DNA of 50,086 bases from an uncultured Desulfobulbaceae bacterium (lineage in GTDB: Bacteria; Desulfobacterota; Desulfobulbia; Desulfobulbales; BM004): positions 1 to 50,086 of the forward strand of contig CAMYKS010000019.1 in assembly GCA_947259115.1 (NCBI GenBank), written 5' to 3'. A program made the translations under genes and the position numbers. Below are positions 36,314 to 46,271 of the stretch, piece by piece; positions within the stretch are counted from its first letter, which is position 1; each line of letters opens with the position of its first letter. The notes under the pieces were generated by a model, which made no database searches, was not told where the DNA came from, and saw only the letters and a program-made list of their open reading frames with translations.

Positions 36314-36958
36314 TCATTCAATGGACTGCCCGGTATTTTGCCGCTTGTCCTGTTTGGGTTTAAAAAGATTGGTAAGCATGGAAAGGATTTTGGCAACGCC
36401 TTTCCAGATCCTGGGAAGCAGCCAGACCAGCAGCAGTAAGAAAACAATGAGAAAAACAATAAAGACCAGTGGGTAATGCAGTGCTGTCCAGAGTCCCATG
36501 ATAACAGCAGCATCTTCCCCCAGGGATGCCGCCCAGTTTGATACAGGTTCCGGTGAGGTGTTGATGAGCACCCTGGCTCCTGACTTGGTGGCATGGGTAG
36601 AGGCTGCAATACCTCCCCCGAGAAGGGCGGCGGCAATGGCAACTGCAGGATTCATTTCGCCGACTGCCGCTGCTGCCATGAGGGCCCCTATGGGAATTCT
36701 GATAAAGGTTTGTATTGTATCCCAGCCATTATCAACGCCGGGAATTTTGTCGGCAAAAAATTCAACCGCATACATAACGCCTGCGGCAGTAATAATCAGC
36801 GGATCTGTCAGTATTAAAAGGTCGGGTGGCAGGCTGATATTGCCGGTTGAACCAAGAACGCCGAGGACAAGAATTGCGGCATAGAGGTTTATGCCACTGG
36901 CCCATGCCACACCCATGGTCAGGGCCAGGGTTTTTATAATGGGGTCAAGATGTTCCAC
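36314..36958 (-). CDS. DUF4126 family membrane protein
   Basis: The 214-aa protein has about four membrane segments and the DUF4126 features GVAWASGINLYAAILVLGVLG, VEFFADKIPGVDNGWDTIQTFIRIP and AASTHATKSGARV. Family function is unknown. The start is a GTG overlapping the yihY stop by 14 bases, so it is translated from the same transcript and is likely the last gene of the asmA-yihY operon. Confidence 0.85.
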   Translation of the reverse strand: MEHLDPIIKTLALTMGVAWASGINLYAAILVLGVLGSTGNISLPPDLLILTDPLIITAAGVMYAVEFFADKIPGVDNGWDTIQTFIRIPIGALMAAAAVGEMNPAVAIAAALLGGGIAASTHATKSGARVLINTSPEPVSNWAASLGEDAAVIMGLWTALHYPLVFIVFLIVFLLLLVWLLPRIWKGVAKILSMLTNLFKPKQDKRQNTGQSIE

Positions 36959-38477
36959 TATTCGGGTCTTCGGTATTGTGTGCAGGCGTTGTATGCACTT
37001 CCCGGCAGTTTAAGTCGTAGCGGTCAAGGGAGTTGCGGGCAGCTTCAAGGGCCTGGCCGGCCAGGTCACATCCCTTTACATCCGGCAGATCTTTGCCGAT
37101 TATAATATCCATGATCTCAGAGGGTTTGAGTTCGTTCAGGGGTCCTGCGGGCACATATCCTTCCAGCTTTCCCTCTATGCGGCGAAGCAAGCCGCCATCA
37201 ACCAGTTCATTGATAATGATACCAATTGTTTTTTCCGTCTGATTGAGTGTTTTGGAAAGGGATTTTCTTTCCGTAATGATTCTGGCTTTATAGTCAGCCA
37301 GGGCAGCTTCCATGACATCAAAGGCCATTGCCAACCGTGCTGACGGTGTCAGGGCAACAGTGCTCCATTGATACTGGCGCCAAGCTTGAATGGCGAAGGC
37401 GACTTCGGCGCCGAGCAGAAAAACCACCCAGGCCACATATATCCACAGGAAGAAAAGCGGCAGCGTGGCAAAGGAGCCGTATATGGCATTGTACCTGGCA
37501 ACTCCGATCTGCATTTTCACATAGATGATCTGGACCCAGAACCAGGTGAGGCCTCCAAATAAACCTCCTGCCAGAGCAGGTAGAAATCCTACCCTGGTGT
37601 TGGGCAGAAACTGGTAGAGCAAAGAAAAAGTTATAACAAGCATTCCAATCGGCAGGGCCTTGAAAAGAAATCTTTCCAGCCAGAGTAGCGGCATGACATT
37701 TTGCAACAGGGATTGCAGGGCCGGGCTTTGCAGGGCAGCTGAAGCCCCCAGGGCCAGATTGACGCTTAAGGGCAGGAGGATCATCAGGGCCATGTAGTCA
37801 ATGATCTTTCGGCCCAGGGCACGGCCGGTGGTAGTCTGCCAGACGGCATTCATGGATTGTTCTATGGAAGTCAGCACCCCGAGGGCGGCAAGTACCATGC
37901 CGATTATACCAATGGTGCCAAGTGTGGTGAAATCAGTGCGTTCAACGTAATCAAAAAGTTGATCTACAGCACGGCGTAAATGTGATGTAAGGCCTTGAAG
38001 TTTTTCTTCATCTGCCCTCTGGTTGGTTTCGCTGTCAGTCAGACCGGGCTGTACCTGGGTGGCAGGTCCGGTATCCTGGCCACCCTGTGTGTCGGGCAGG
38101 CCGGGGGGGATTGTCGCTGCAGGGGACTCAGGCGCAAACTGTTCAATAAATGTATAGGCTGCCTGGCGCATCTGGTCTCCTGCGCCCAGGCCTTTAAGAA
38201 CGGCGGTGCCTAACGCGAGCATGGGGACGAGGGAGAGAACAACGGTGAATGTGAGAGCGCTGGCCCGCAGGGTGATGCGGTCATCCTGGGATTCTCGCAC
38301 CACAATAAAAATGATGCGCAGTATACCACGCAAGAAGCGCAAGCCGTAACTTTCAGTAGGCAGCGGTCTGTGCCAGACCCAAGCGCAGAATTCCTGCCAC
38401 ATCCGGCGGACCTTTTCAACCAACGGGATATCCTGCTCGGATGAATTCCGACTATTTGCAGTATGGATATCAGTCAT
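36945..38477 (-). CDS. YihY/BrkB family inner-membrane protein
   Basis: The 510-aa protein has the YihY/virulence factor BrkB domain: six membrane helices, DDRITLRASALTFTVVLSLVPMLA, and FLPNTRVGFLPALAGGLFGGLTW with a following YGSFATLPLFFLWIYVAW. A Gly/Pro/Gln-rich insertion (about 118-165) lengthens a periplasmic or cytoplasmic loop. The C-terminal region (about 400-475) looks like a winged helix. Molecular function is not established; some relatives are linked to envelope lipid handling. It lies 15 bases after asmA and overlaps the DUF4126 gene. Confidence 0.88.
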   Translation of the reverse strand: MTDIHTANSRNSSEQDIPLVEKVRRMWQEFCAWVWHRPLPTESYGLRFLRGILRIIFIVVRESQDDRITLRASALTFTVVLSLVPMLALGTAVLKGLGAGDQMRQAAYTFIEQFAPESPAATIPPGLPDTQGGQDTGPATQVQPGLTDSETNQRADEEKLQGLTSHLRRAVDQLFDYVERTDFTTLGTIGIIGMVLAALGVLTSIEQSMNAVWQTTTGRALGRKIIDYMALMILLPLSVNLALGASAALQSPALQSLLQNVMPLLWLERFLFKALPIGMLVITFSLLYQFLPNTRVGFLPALAGGLFGGLTWFWVQIIYVKMQIGVARYNAIYGSFATLPLFFLWIYVAWVVFLLGAEVAFAIQAWRQYQWSTVALTPSARLAMAFDVMEAALADYKARIITERKSLSKTLNQTEKTIGIIINELVDGGLLRRIEGKLEGYVPAGPLNELKPSEIMDIIIGKDLPDVKGCDLAGQALEAARNSLDRYDLNCREVHTTPAHNTEDPNSGTS

Positions 38478-38492
38478 GGTGCTCTGGGTATA

Positions 38493-40676
38493 TTATTTGC
38501 CAAAGATCCCCTTGATCATGTCTTTAGGTGATTGTTTTTCTCCGGCTTCCTTCTCGGAGCCGTCCAACTGTTTGAAAATTTCTTTTTGAATTGTTTTTTG
38601 CATCTTGTCCTGAACACCTTTCATGTTAAGGGTTGGCTGCGGGCTTTTCAGATTTCCGGCAAGCTTCAGATGCAGGGTGGAGCCGCCCTGATCATCGGTC
38701 AGATATTTAGCAAAGGATGCGCGGGATTTTAATTTATCTGCCAGGGCGGGAGAGAGATGAAGGGTAAGCGGCAGATCCAGGCTGCCGTCAAGGCCGATTA
38801 CACCTTCCGCTTCGGCATCAAGATCTTCGCCCTGCATGTTTGTCTTTATCTTGAGTTTGCCACCCTCGACAATTATAAAGGTGCCTCCAATGTTTTTATA
38901 GCTGATGTTGTTCAACTCCTTCAGGCCCAGGAGATTAGCTATTGACAGTGCTACAGGGGTACCTTTGATGCCTCCGTCGGTTAGCGTGAAGGAACCATCT
39001 GCGGTGAGGACCTTGCTGATCTGCTGCCAGGTGGTTCCTGCTCCTGAGAAGTTCATGCCGCTCTGCAGTGAGCCGGTCAGCATGCCGGCAAGTCTCTGCA
39101 TGAGGGAAGAGCTGAGGTCAGCAGCCTGCATGGCTTGCAAACCTATGTGGCCGTCATAGGCAGGACCAGGCTGGTTCAGGTCAACGGTCATCTTGGAATC
39201 AAGTTTGCCGTCATACGCTTTGGCGGAAAGCTCTTTTACGGTCAGCACGCCTTTGGCCAGGTCAAATGCCAGGGAGAAATTGTTGGCAGCAAGGGCCTTG
39301 TACATCGCCTTGTCAACATTTACCGTGCCCTTGGCCACCAGGCCCTGGGGCAGGGAATCAGCAATGATATCAACGGATTTGTCTTTTGCAGGGCCGCTCT
39401 TTTGTGGTTTTTCGGTTTCTGCTTTGGGCAACGCCGCCACAAGTCCAAGGAGTTTATCTATATTCAGGGATTTACTGGTGATAGTTATAGTGGCATTGGG
39501 TGACTGCATGTAGCTTTTTACATCCGCCTCAGCATGAACCTGTTCCCCTTCAAGGTCCGTATCAAGGATAATGGCCATATTGTTTTGTCTGATATTGCCT
39601 TTGCCGTTCACCTTGGCTTGGGCATCGCCCTTGGCAACTGCTGCACCAAAATCAACGCTTAATGCACCATTGGCCAGGTCGAATGCCAGGGAAACGTTGT
39701 TGGCATTCAGCCCCTGGTATATTGCCTTGTCCACCTTAACCGTGCCCTTGGCCACCATGCCCTTGGGCAGTGAATCAGCTATGATATCACCGGATTTTTC
39801 TTTTGCAGGGCCGCTCTTTTGGGGTTTGTCCACATCTGTTTTTGCCAGCGCGGCAACAATGGCAAGGAGTTTGTCAATATTCAGGGATTTGCTGCTGAGG
39901 GTTAGCGTGGCATTGGGTGACTGCATGTAGCTTTTTACATCCGCCTCAACATGGGCCTGTTCACCGTCCAGATCCGAATCAAGGATAATGTCCATATCGT
40001 TTTGGCTGATATTGCCCTTGCCCTTGAGCTTTGTCTGGACGCCGCCATGGGCAAGTGCTGCATCAAAGTCAAAGGAACCTTTATATCGCAGGTCTTTCAG
40101 GTTCTGCCCGAGAGCAACATTTACCTTGGCGCTGGTCGTGGCATCAACCGTTGGAATTTTTTCCAGCTGGTCCTCAATTTTAATTTTAGCCTTATTGAAT
40201 TTAATCTGGTTTATGGTCAGGGCCAAAGGCAGTGCGGAAGCAGCCGGCTTCGGTTTTTCCGCTTCCTTCTTCTGCGGACCATCAGACAGAATTGCCAGAG
40301 TGGAAAAATTGAATTTTCCATTTTTATCTCGGATTATCCTGACAGCCGGTTCATCAAAACGTATCTCACTGATAATCAGTTTTTTCTGCAGCAGGGGAAG
40401 CAGTTCGTAACTGAGGACAAAGGCCCTGGTGCTGACAAAGTTTGTTTCCTTGTCAGCTTCCTTGATGAGAAAATCCCGTATCGTAATGCCGGACAGCAGG
40501 CCAATCTTTATGTCACCTATCTCGACCTTTCTGCCCAGGGCTGTTTCAGCCTGCGGTATGACAAGGGCTTTAACCCGTTCTTCTGTAAGATAATAGCGCA
40601 CAAAGGCAATGAGCCCCGCAATTACAACAAGGACCAGCAAGATAAAAATTCCGATAACCTTAGCAAGTTTGCCCAT
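38493..40676 (-). CDS. AsmA-family protein with an internal duplication
   Basis: The 727-aa protein has one N-terminal membrane anchor (about 8-29) and a long periplasmic part beginning with an AsmA N-terminal domain (ALGRKVEIGDIKI), ending in an AsmA-like C-terminal region (about 560-690). AsmA-like proteins form bridge-like beta-groove structures linked to phospholipid transport to the outer membrane. Residues about 207-345 and 346-484 are two copies of a 139-aa segment (KGNI-QN-M-IILD, DVKSYMQSPNAT, KSLNIDKLL, KPQKSGPAK-KS). The ribosome site AGGAGGTGTC is strong. It heads the asmA-yihY-DUF4126 operon and is divergent from the MauG cluster. Confidence 0.88.
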   Translation of the reverse strand: MGKLAKVIGIFILLVLVVIAGLIAFVRYYLTEERVKALVIPQAETALGRKVEIGDIKIGLLSGITIRDFLIKEADKETNFVSTRAFVLSYELLPLLQKKLIISEIRFDEPAVRIIRDKNGKFNFSTLAILSDGPQKKEAEKPKPAASALPLALTINQIKFNKAKIKIEDQLEKIPTVDATTSAKVNVALGQNLKDLRYKGSFDFDAALAHGGVQTKLKGKGNISQNDMDIILDSDLDGEQAHVEADVKSYMQSPNATLTLSSKSLNIDKLLAIVAALAKTDVDKPQKSGPAKEKSGDIIADSLPKGMVAKGTVKVDKAIYQGLNANNVSLAFDLANGALSVDFGAAVAKGDAQAKVNGKGNIRQNNMAIILDTDLEGEQVHAEADVKSYMQSPNATITITSKSLNIDKLLGLVAALPKAETEKPQKSGPAKDKSVDIIADSLPQGLVAKGTVNVDKAMYKALAANNFSLAFDLAKGVLTVKELSAKAYDGKLDSKMTVDLNQPGPAYDGHIGLQAMQAADLSSSLMQRLAGMLTGSLQSGMNFSGAGTTWQQISKVLTADGSFTLTDGGIKGTPVALSIANLLGLKELNNISYKNIGGTFIIVEGGKLKIKTNMQGEDLDAEAEGVIGLDGSLDLPLTLHLSPALADKLKSRASFAKYLTDDQGGSTLHLKLAGNLKSPQPTLNMKGVQDKMQKTIQKEIFKQLDGSEKEAGEKQSPKDMIKGIFGK

Positions 40677-41020
40677 AATGACACCTCCTGTGAAGACCTT
40701 ACCGGCAGGGAAAGCCCCAGCCCATAATTGTAGTCTATGCTTGTATATAGCTCAAAAAAATCGGTGTTTAAGCTCAATATTTACGCAATATTTACCGTAA
40801 CTTTATGACGCCTTTACATTTCAGTGCTATTTTGCCATGCATTGAAAAAATAATTTTATTCAGCCTAGTATGTACACTAAAATAATACAAATTTATCTTA
40901 AGAGCTTTACTTATCTGCAAACTATCATTAATAATTATTGATATATAAATACCATTATTTTTCAACTTTAATTTTGCAGTTGTTCGTAATTTTTCTGATC
41001 AATTTTTGATGGAGGATGAT
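40677..41020. promoter_or_regulatory. divergent regulatory region between asmA and the YtkA-MauG operon
   Basis: This 344-base AT-rich stretch lies between two divergent operons. It has an imperfect 21-base palindrome with TATCA (40923-40927) and TGATA (40939-40943) arms and AT-rich centre, loosely like a Fur-type site. A direct repeat AATATTTAC occurs twice (about 40777-40796). No gene is seen. The palindrome lies about 80 bases before the YtkA-like start. Confidence 0.45.
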
Positions 41021-41884
41021 ATGAAAAGAATACTGTTTGTAGGTGCTGCACTGTTTTTTCTCATGACGGGATGCGCTGCCCAGGAAAAACAAACCGGAGG
41101 CCAGATGGAAGGAATGGCAGAGGAACATGGCCATGGGGATGCCAAGGTAACGAAACATTTTGATGACAGTTTAACAAAGTTGACTGAAAACAGTTTATAC
41201 AGCCTGGAACTGGTTGTCCCTGATAAATACCTTAAGATGGGGGTCAATACCGTTGAGATCATTGTCCATCATGCGACGGGCGGCGATGTGGCCCAGGCAG
41301 AAGTGACGGTGACTCCCTGGATGCCGAGCATGGGCCATGGTGTCATGCAAAAACCGGTCATCACCGAAAGGGGAGGCGGCCTCTACTCTGCTGGTAACGT
41401 CGTTTTATCCATGACCGGCCACTGGCAGATGAAGGTAAAAGTTGACAAGGATGGCAAGGCGGATACAGCGGTTTTTGATTTTCCTGAAGTCAAGGCCATG
41501 GGCCATGAGCATGCCATGATGCATGCTCCGCCACCTAAGGATCTGGATTATTCCACCATGAAAATGACAGCCAACGATGCATTTAATGTCATGTACAAAA
41601 GTGTTGGCGGCCAAATCAGGATCAACCGCATCCACAGCTGGGAATTGACGATCAAGAATGCTGCAGGACAACCGGTAAATGATGCAAAGATAACGGTGGT
41701 TGGAGATATGCCGGAACACGGACATGGACTTCCTACCCAGCCTGAAGTCTCTAAGTTGGGGACAGGCGGGCTTTACAGAGTGGACGGCATGAAATTCACC
41801 ATGCCGGGGTGGTGGATAATAACCGTAAGCGTTATGGCAAACGGGGTGCACGACAGTGTTTCCTTTAACCTGAATATTCTGTAA
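41021..41884 (+). CDS. lipoprotein with two YtkA/FixH-like domains
   Basis: The 287-aa protein has a lipoprotein signal (LMTGCAAQ, Cys about 17) and a His/Met-rich linker. Two similar beta domains follow: one with TPWMPSMGHGVMQKP and GHWQMKVKV, the other with GDMPEHGHGLPTQP and GWWIITVSV. These match YtkA/FixH-like domains often next to copper proteins. I infer a periplasmic metal (copper) or cytochrome-partner role. The ATG at 41021 follows GGAGG by five bases. It is the first gene of the operon and ends 25 bases before the di-haem peroxidase gene. Confidence 0.82.
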   Translation: MKRILFVGAALFFLMTGCAAQEKQTGGQMEGMAEEHGHGDAKVTKHFDDSLTKLTENSLYSLELVVPDKYLKMGVNTVEIIVHHATGGDVAQAEVTVTPWMPSMGHGVMQKPVITERGGGLYSAGNVVLSMTGHWQMKVKVDKDGKADTAVFDFPEVKAMGHEHAMMHAPPPKDLDYSTMKMTANDAFNVMYKSVGGQIRINRIHSWELTIKNAAGQPVNDAKITVVGDMPEHGHGLPTQPEVSKLGTGGLYRVDGMKFTMPGWWIITVSVMANGVHDSVSFNLNIL

Positions 41885-41909
41885 TGGATCTTTGCCTAAT
41901 GAGGATGCT

Positions 41910-43178
41910 ATGCGAAATCATGTAATCCGTACCACTCAATCAGCTATTGCCGCAAGCCTCCTGCTGATTATTGCAGGTGTAATGATCCCGGCATCTGCCT
42001 GGTCCTTGGATCAGCATACCTGGACTGACGGGCAGAAAGCCATACTGCGCTCCCTGTGGATAGGTTCCCTGGGTCCTTTGCCGGTGGATCCGTCCAACAG
42101 ATACTCAGACAACCCCAAGGCTGCAGCTTTGGGAAGAAAACTGTTTTTTGAGGACCATTTCAGCGGCAATATGAAGGTATCCTGCGCCACCTGCCACCGG
42201 GAGGACTACTCATTTACAGACAATCTGCCCCTGTCCCATGGCATGGATACAACTCCGAGAAGGTCAATGCCCCTGATCGGTGTTGCCTACAACAGCTGGT
42301 TTTTCTGGGATGGCCGCACCGACAGCCTGTGGTCCCAGGCATTGGGTCCCATTGAGAACAAACTTGAGCACGGCATCTCCCGCACCATGAGTGCCTATAT
42401 TATCAGTAAGTATTACCGGGAAGAATATGAGTCCCTGTTTGGCCCCATACCTGAGATCACAGAAGAGAAATGGCCCCAGGAGGCCAGGCCTGCCCAGGAC
42501 GACCCCAACGCCCTGAAAGCCTGGGTGCTGATGACACCGGTCCAGCGGGAAGCGGTAAACCGTATCTATGTTAACATGGGCAAGGCCATTGCAGCCTTTG
42601 TCAGGACCATTATGCCGCAACCTTCACCCTTTGACCGTTATGTTGAGAAAATACTCTCAGGTGAGAATATAACTAAAAGGATGGCGTTAACCAATGATGA
42701 GATTGCAGGTTTGCGACTGTTCATCGGCAAGGCCAAATGTACGAACTGCCATAACGGTCCGATGTTCACCAATAGTGATTTCCACAATCTTGGCCTGCCG
42801 CAAAAAGGGAAAGGTGGACCGGATAAGGGTCGTTCGGCTGCAATTACCCAGGTGCTCAGCAATGAATTCAATTGCCTGAGCCAATACAGCGATGCCCAAG
42901 CGAATGAATGCTCAGAGCTACGCTTTATAGACACCTCGGGCAAAAAATATGAAGGCGCCTTTAAAACGCCCACTCTTAGAAATGTTACAGAAAGACCTCC
43001 CTATATGCATGCGGGACAGTTCACTACTGTACATGAGGTGCTGGAATTTTACCGGAGTCAGGCGCAAAACCCTGAGCTTGGGCATGGCGATCTGACGGAT
43101 CAGGAGCTTGGTCAGATCGAAGCCTTTCTCCATGCCCTGAGCAGTCCCATAAGCAGCCTACAGGCAGAAAAGAAGTAA
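41910..43178 (+). CDS. di-haem cytochrome c peroxidase / MauG family protein
   Basis: The 422-aa protein has a signal peptide (about 1-31), and two haem c motifs, CATCH (92-96) and CTNCH (277-281). FWDGR (132-136), RRSMPLIG and the C-terminal FKTPTLRNVTERPPYMHAGQF are typical of CcpA/MauG proteins, which reduce peroxide or oxidise protein residues in the periplasm. MbnH-like relatives act with a YtkA-type partner, so the neighbour fits. The ATG at 41910 is preceded by GAGG; an upstream TTG start is less likely. Substrate is unknown. Confidence 0.9.
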   Translation: MRNHVIRTTQSAIAASLLLIIAGVMIPASAWSLDQHTWTDGQKAILRSLWIGSLGPLPVDPSNRYSDNPKAAALGRKLFFEDHFSGNMKVSCATCHREDYSFTDNLPLSHGMDTTPRRSMPLIGVAYNSWFFWDGRTDSLWSQALGPIENKLEHGISRTMSAYIISKYYREEYESLFGPIPEITEEKWPQEARPAQDDPNALKAWVLMTPVQREAVNRIYVNMGKAIAAFVRTIMPQPSPFDRYVEKILSGENITKRMALTNDEIAGLRLFIGKAKCTNCHNGPMFTNSDFHNLGLPQKGKGGPDKGRSAAITQVLSNEFNCLSQYSDAQANECSELRFIDTSGKKYEGAFKTPTLRNVTERPPYMHAGQFTTVHEVLEFYRSQAQNPELGHGDLTDQELGQIEAFLHALSSPISSLQAEKK

Positions 43179-43214
43179 AAAGTTAAGCAGTAAACCATAG
43201 AGCAGAAGCAAATC

Positions 43215-43430
43215 ATGGAAAAATTTCTGGATTCACTCCCCTGGGGTCTGCTGATCATCGCCTGTCTGACCCTGGGGCTGGCCCCCTATAATCCCCCGCA
43301 TTTTGTTGAAAAACTGCAGATGCTCATCAAGGGCCGCCTGGTAAAACCCATAGACTGGTTTGATTTTTTTATGCACGGAATTCCCTGGTTTCTGCTCATT
43401 ATAAAAGGCATTTTCAGCTTGAAGAAGTGA
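43215..43430 (+). CDS. small two-helix membrane protein
   Basis: The 71-aa protein has two hydrophobic segments (about 8-24 and 52-66) with LTLGLAPYNPPHFVEKLQMLIKG and PIDWFDFFMHGIPW between them. Similar tiny proteins are conserved next to lipid-transfer or RND-type genes, and databases label some of them transporter-associated from genome context; I recall this from memory and cannot check it. It lies 36 bases after the peroxidase gene and 54 bases before ydbH, so it belongs to the same operon. Confidence 0.7.
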   Translation: MEKFLDSLPWGLLIIACLTLGLAPYNPPHFVEKLQMLIKGRLVKPIDWFDFFMHGIPWFLLIIKGIFSLKK

Positions 43431-43484
43431 GTTCCGACTGTTGAAATATTTTTATAAATCCTGCGGATACGTCCTATACAGCCC

Positions 43485-46271
43485 ATGGAGAAGATGTTCT
43501 TGAAACGAAATCCATTGGTGTTTGTACCAGTCCTGTTGCTCCTTCTGCTGGGAGTTGTATTTATCTCCTATACCTTTTTTCTCCCCCGCTATATTGAAAA
43601 TACAATTCTACCGGACCTTGGCCGCCGGCTGTCGAGCTCCCTGAGCGGCAGGGTATACACCATAGGTCTGAGCAACGCGGTCATGGGAGATATTCGCCTC
43701 GGCGATGGGCAGAATACCGCCGTCAGTATCTCTTCCATCCATGCTGATTATTCCATAGCTTCTCTCTTTGCAAAAAAACTGGAACGGTTAAAAGTTAACG
43801 GCTTAACTCTGAATATGGAAATTGCAGACGGCAGGTTCATCCTTCCTGGCATTGATCTGGAAGAAAACGTCAAACAGGAGAGCGTGCAAAAGTCCGCACC
43901 GGACTCTTCAGAAATAGAACTGCCCCTTGTATTGTCAGACTTTCAGGTTAACAACGGTCTATTACATTTACAATATAAAGGGCAGCGCTTTCTGATTCCT
44001 TTTGATCTGCAGTTAAACAGAAAGCCTGCAGGGGATAAGCCGCTTGCATATGATTTTAGCCTGCAAATGATGCCGCAGGGTGAAGAAATTTCAGTTTCCG
44101 GAAGTATTGATTTAGCCGATAATAAAAGTGTTCTCACCTTTGTGTCCCATGCACTTGACTTGAACCGGTTTGCGGTTTTGGACGCCGGGGGTGGACCCCA
44201 GCGTAATTTCGGCAGTTTTTCCATCAGGGGTGAAACAGAGATCGGCTTGCTGCCGCTTCAACTTGTATCGGCGAATCTGAGAATTGCTCCAGCATCGCCG
44301 GATTTAGGGAAAACTCCTGTTCACTTGGGACAAATGCACCCTGATGCAGGTCCTGCCCTCAGCATGGAGCTGAAAAGCGACAGGGAACAATGGCAGCTTA
44401 AGGTGCAGGGAGTTATGCGCCAACCGCTTCCCGCTTCCTATGAATTGAGCGCTTCAATGGTGCAGGACCAGGAAGGCGTAAAGAGTACTGGAGATATTGT
44501 GCTGAGGTTAACTGAGACCGGGGAGGCAGAGAAACGGGTGCAACCTGCTCTGTCCCTGGAAAGCTCTCCTGAACTGCACGGTGATTTTGTTCTTGGCCTT
44601 ACTAAATCGGGGGCATGGACTGCAGAACTCAAGAGTCCGGGGCAAAAGCAGCAGCAAGGACATACACAGATGCCGCACCTGCATTACGGCAACATCAACC
44701 TGCAGGCGGATATGCCAACCCTTACCGTGCATGGCCAGGGCACTACAGGCGCAGGTGAGGTCCAGGCGATGCTGGCCATACCGAAGGTGCGGGCAAATTT
44801 TGATGGTGCGGCAATGAGCATACCTGAAGCAATATTGCGGGCATCGTATCAACAAGAAGAAGATCCGGATAGTGGCAGGATATCCAGCGGTACCTTAAGT
44901 ATAACGCTCAAACGCACTAAATTTCAGAAAGACGGTCTGCATAGCAAGGCGGACATTTCCCTGCAGGGCACTATGGTACCCCAAGTAATCAGGGGGGACG
45001 ACCCTGTGCAGGCAGAAGGCAGAATCACAATAGCTAATGCTGAATTAACAGAAGGCGACAGCGGAGTTACACTGGGAGGCATGAAAGGGAATATTCCATG
45101 GTTCTGGCCGCAGAACGGCAGGAAAATGACAGGGGAAGTAAAGGCTGCCAAAATACGATGGCAGGACCTTGATCTTGGCACCATCAAGGCTGGTATCAGG
45201 CTGCAGGATATGATGTACTTCCTGGATGGAAACTATAACAGCAGCCTGCTTAAGGGAGTTGTTGCAAAGATTTCCGGCAAGGCAGGGATTACTGATTCCG
45301 GGCCCCAGGGAGAATTTGCCCTGCAAACGGATGTTACGCCTTTTGCTTCAATGCATCTCGGCAAATTGAATAATTCATTGAAAAATTCCTATCTCAGCGG
45401 TGAACTGGGAATGGACGGTTCTCTTAAATTTGAATCAGGCAATGTGAAAGGCAGGATGCAGGTAAAACTGCAAAACGGCACCTTCGAATTTCCTGAGAAA
45501 AAATATGAGATGAGAGGCATTGATCTCAGCATGCTTATACCCTCGCTGCCGGACCTGCGTACCGCACCTGCCCAGTCCTTGCATTTTAGTGAAGCATCCA
45601 TCGGCGACCTGGCTTTCAGTAAGGGAAAACTGGTCTGGCAGCTGGAATCAGCGCAGTCTGTCTTCCTGGAAGAAGGCGTTGTGCAGTGGGCCGGAGGCCG
45701 TGTTTTCACCAACGCGGTCCGGATCTCTCCTGAAATGGATAAGTTTGTCGTTCCCATTTTCTGCGACCGGCTCAAGCTCACCGAGTTGTTGCATCAGTTC
45801 GGGATAAGCAATGCGGAAGGGCAGGGCACGGTTAATGGCAGGATCCCGCTGCTTGTAGGCAAGAAAACCATCAGCGTTGAGGATGGGTTTCTCTATTCCA
45901 GTCCCGGTCAGGGAGGCAGCGTTAAGGTCTCGGCCCTTGATGTGCTTGCAGCGGGTATCCCTAAAAACACGCCGCAGTTCGCCCAGGTTGATTTTGCCGC
46001 AGAGGCCCTGAAAAATTTCCAGTATAACTGGGTCAGACTTTTATTGGATAGTGAAGGTGAGGACCTGATCATGCAGATGCACATGGACGGTAAACCTGTT
46101 CAGTCCCTGCCGTTTATCTATGACAGTCAGAAAGGCTTATTGACACGAACAGACGACGCAAAACAGGGAATAGATCAACCCATACGCCTGGATGTGAATT
46201 TCCGGCTGCCCCTGAACAGGTTTTTGGGATATAGTGGAAAAATTCAGGATATCATGGAAAAAATCAAATAA
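43485..46271 (+). CDS. ydbH: YdbH-family AsmA-like envelope protein
   Basis: The 928-aa protein has one N-terminal membrane anchor (about 10-30) and a long periplasmic beta-rich region. The C-terminal signature GQGTVNGRIPLLVGKKTISVEDGFLYSS and FRLPLNRFLGYSGKI match YdbH, one of the AsmA-like bridge proteins implicated in phospholipid transport to the outer membrane. It is followed by a YnbE-like lipoprotein and a YdbL-like protein, the same order as ydbH-ynbE-ydbL in E. coli, which supports the call. Two starts (43485, 43494) are close; neither has an ideal ribosome site. Confidence 0.88.
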   Translation: MEKMFLKRNPLVFVPVLLLLLLGVVFISYTFFLPRYIENTILPDLGRRLSSSLSGRVYTIGLSNAVMGDIRLGDGQNTAVSISSIHADYSIASLFAKKLERLKVNGLTLNMEIADGRFILPGIDLEENVKQESVQKSAPDSSEIELPLVLSDFQVNNGLLHLQYKGQRFLIPFDLQLNRKPAGDKPLAYDFSLQMMPQGEEISVSGSIDLADNKSVLTFVSHALDLNRFAVLDAGGGPQRNFGSFSIRGETEIGLLPLQLVSANLRIAPASPDLGKTPVHLGQMHPDAGPALSMELKSDREQWQLKVQGVMRQPLPASYELSASMVQDQEGVKSTGDIVLRLTETGEAEKRVQPALSLESSPELHGDFVLGLTKSGAWTAELKSPGQKQQQGHTQMPHLHYGNINLQADMPTLTVHGQGTTGAGEVQAMLAIPKVRANFDGAAMSIPEAILRASYQQEEDPDSGRISSGTLSITLKRTKFQKDGLHSKADISLQGTMVPQVIRGDDPVQAEGRITIANAELTEGDSGVTLGGMKGNIPWFWPQNGRKMTGEVKAAKIRWQDLDLGTIKAGIRLQDMMYFLDGNYNSSLLKGVVAKISGKAGITDSGPQGEFALQTDVTPFASMHLGKLNNSLKNSYLSGELGMDGSLKFESGNVKGRMQVKLQNGTFEFPEKKYEMRGIDLSMLIPSLPDLRTAPAQSLHFSEASIGDLAFSKGKLVWQLESAQSVFLEEGVVQWAGGRVFTNAVRISPEMDKFVVPIFCDRLKLTELLHQFGISNAEGQGTVNGRIPLLVGKKTISVEDGFLYSSPGQGGSVKVSALDVLAAGIPKNTPQFAQVDFAAEALKNFQYNWVRLLLDSEGEDLIMQMHMDGKPVQSLPFIYDSQKGLLTRTDDAKQGIDQPIRLDVNFRLPLNRFLGYSGKIQDIMEKIK

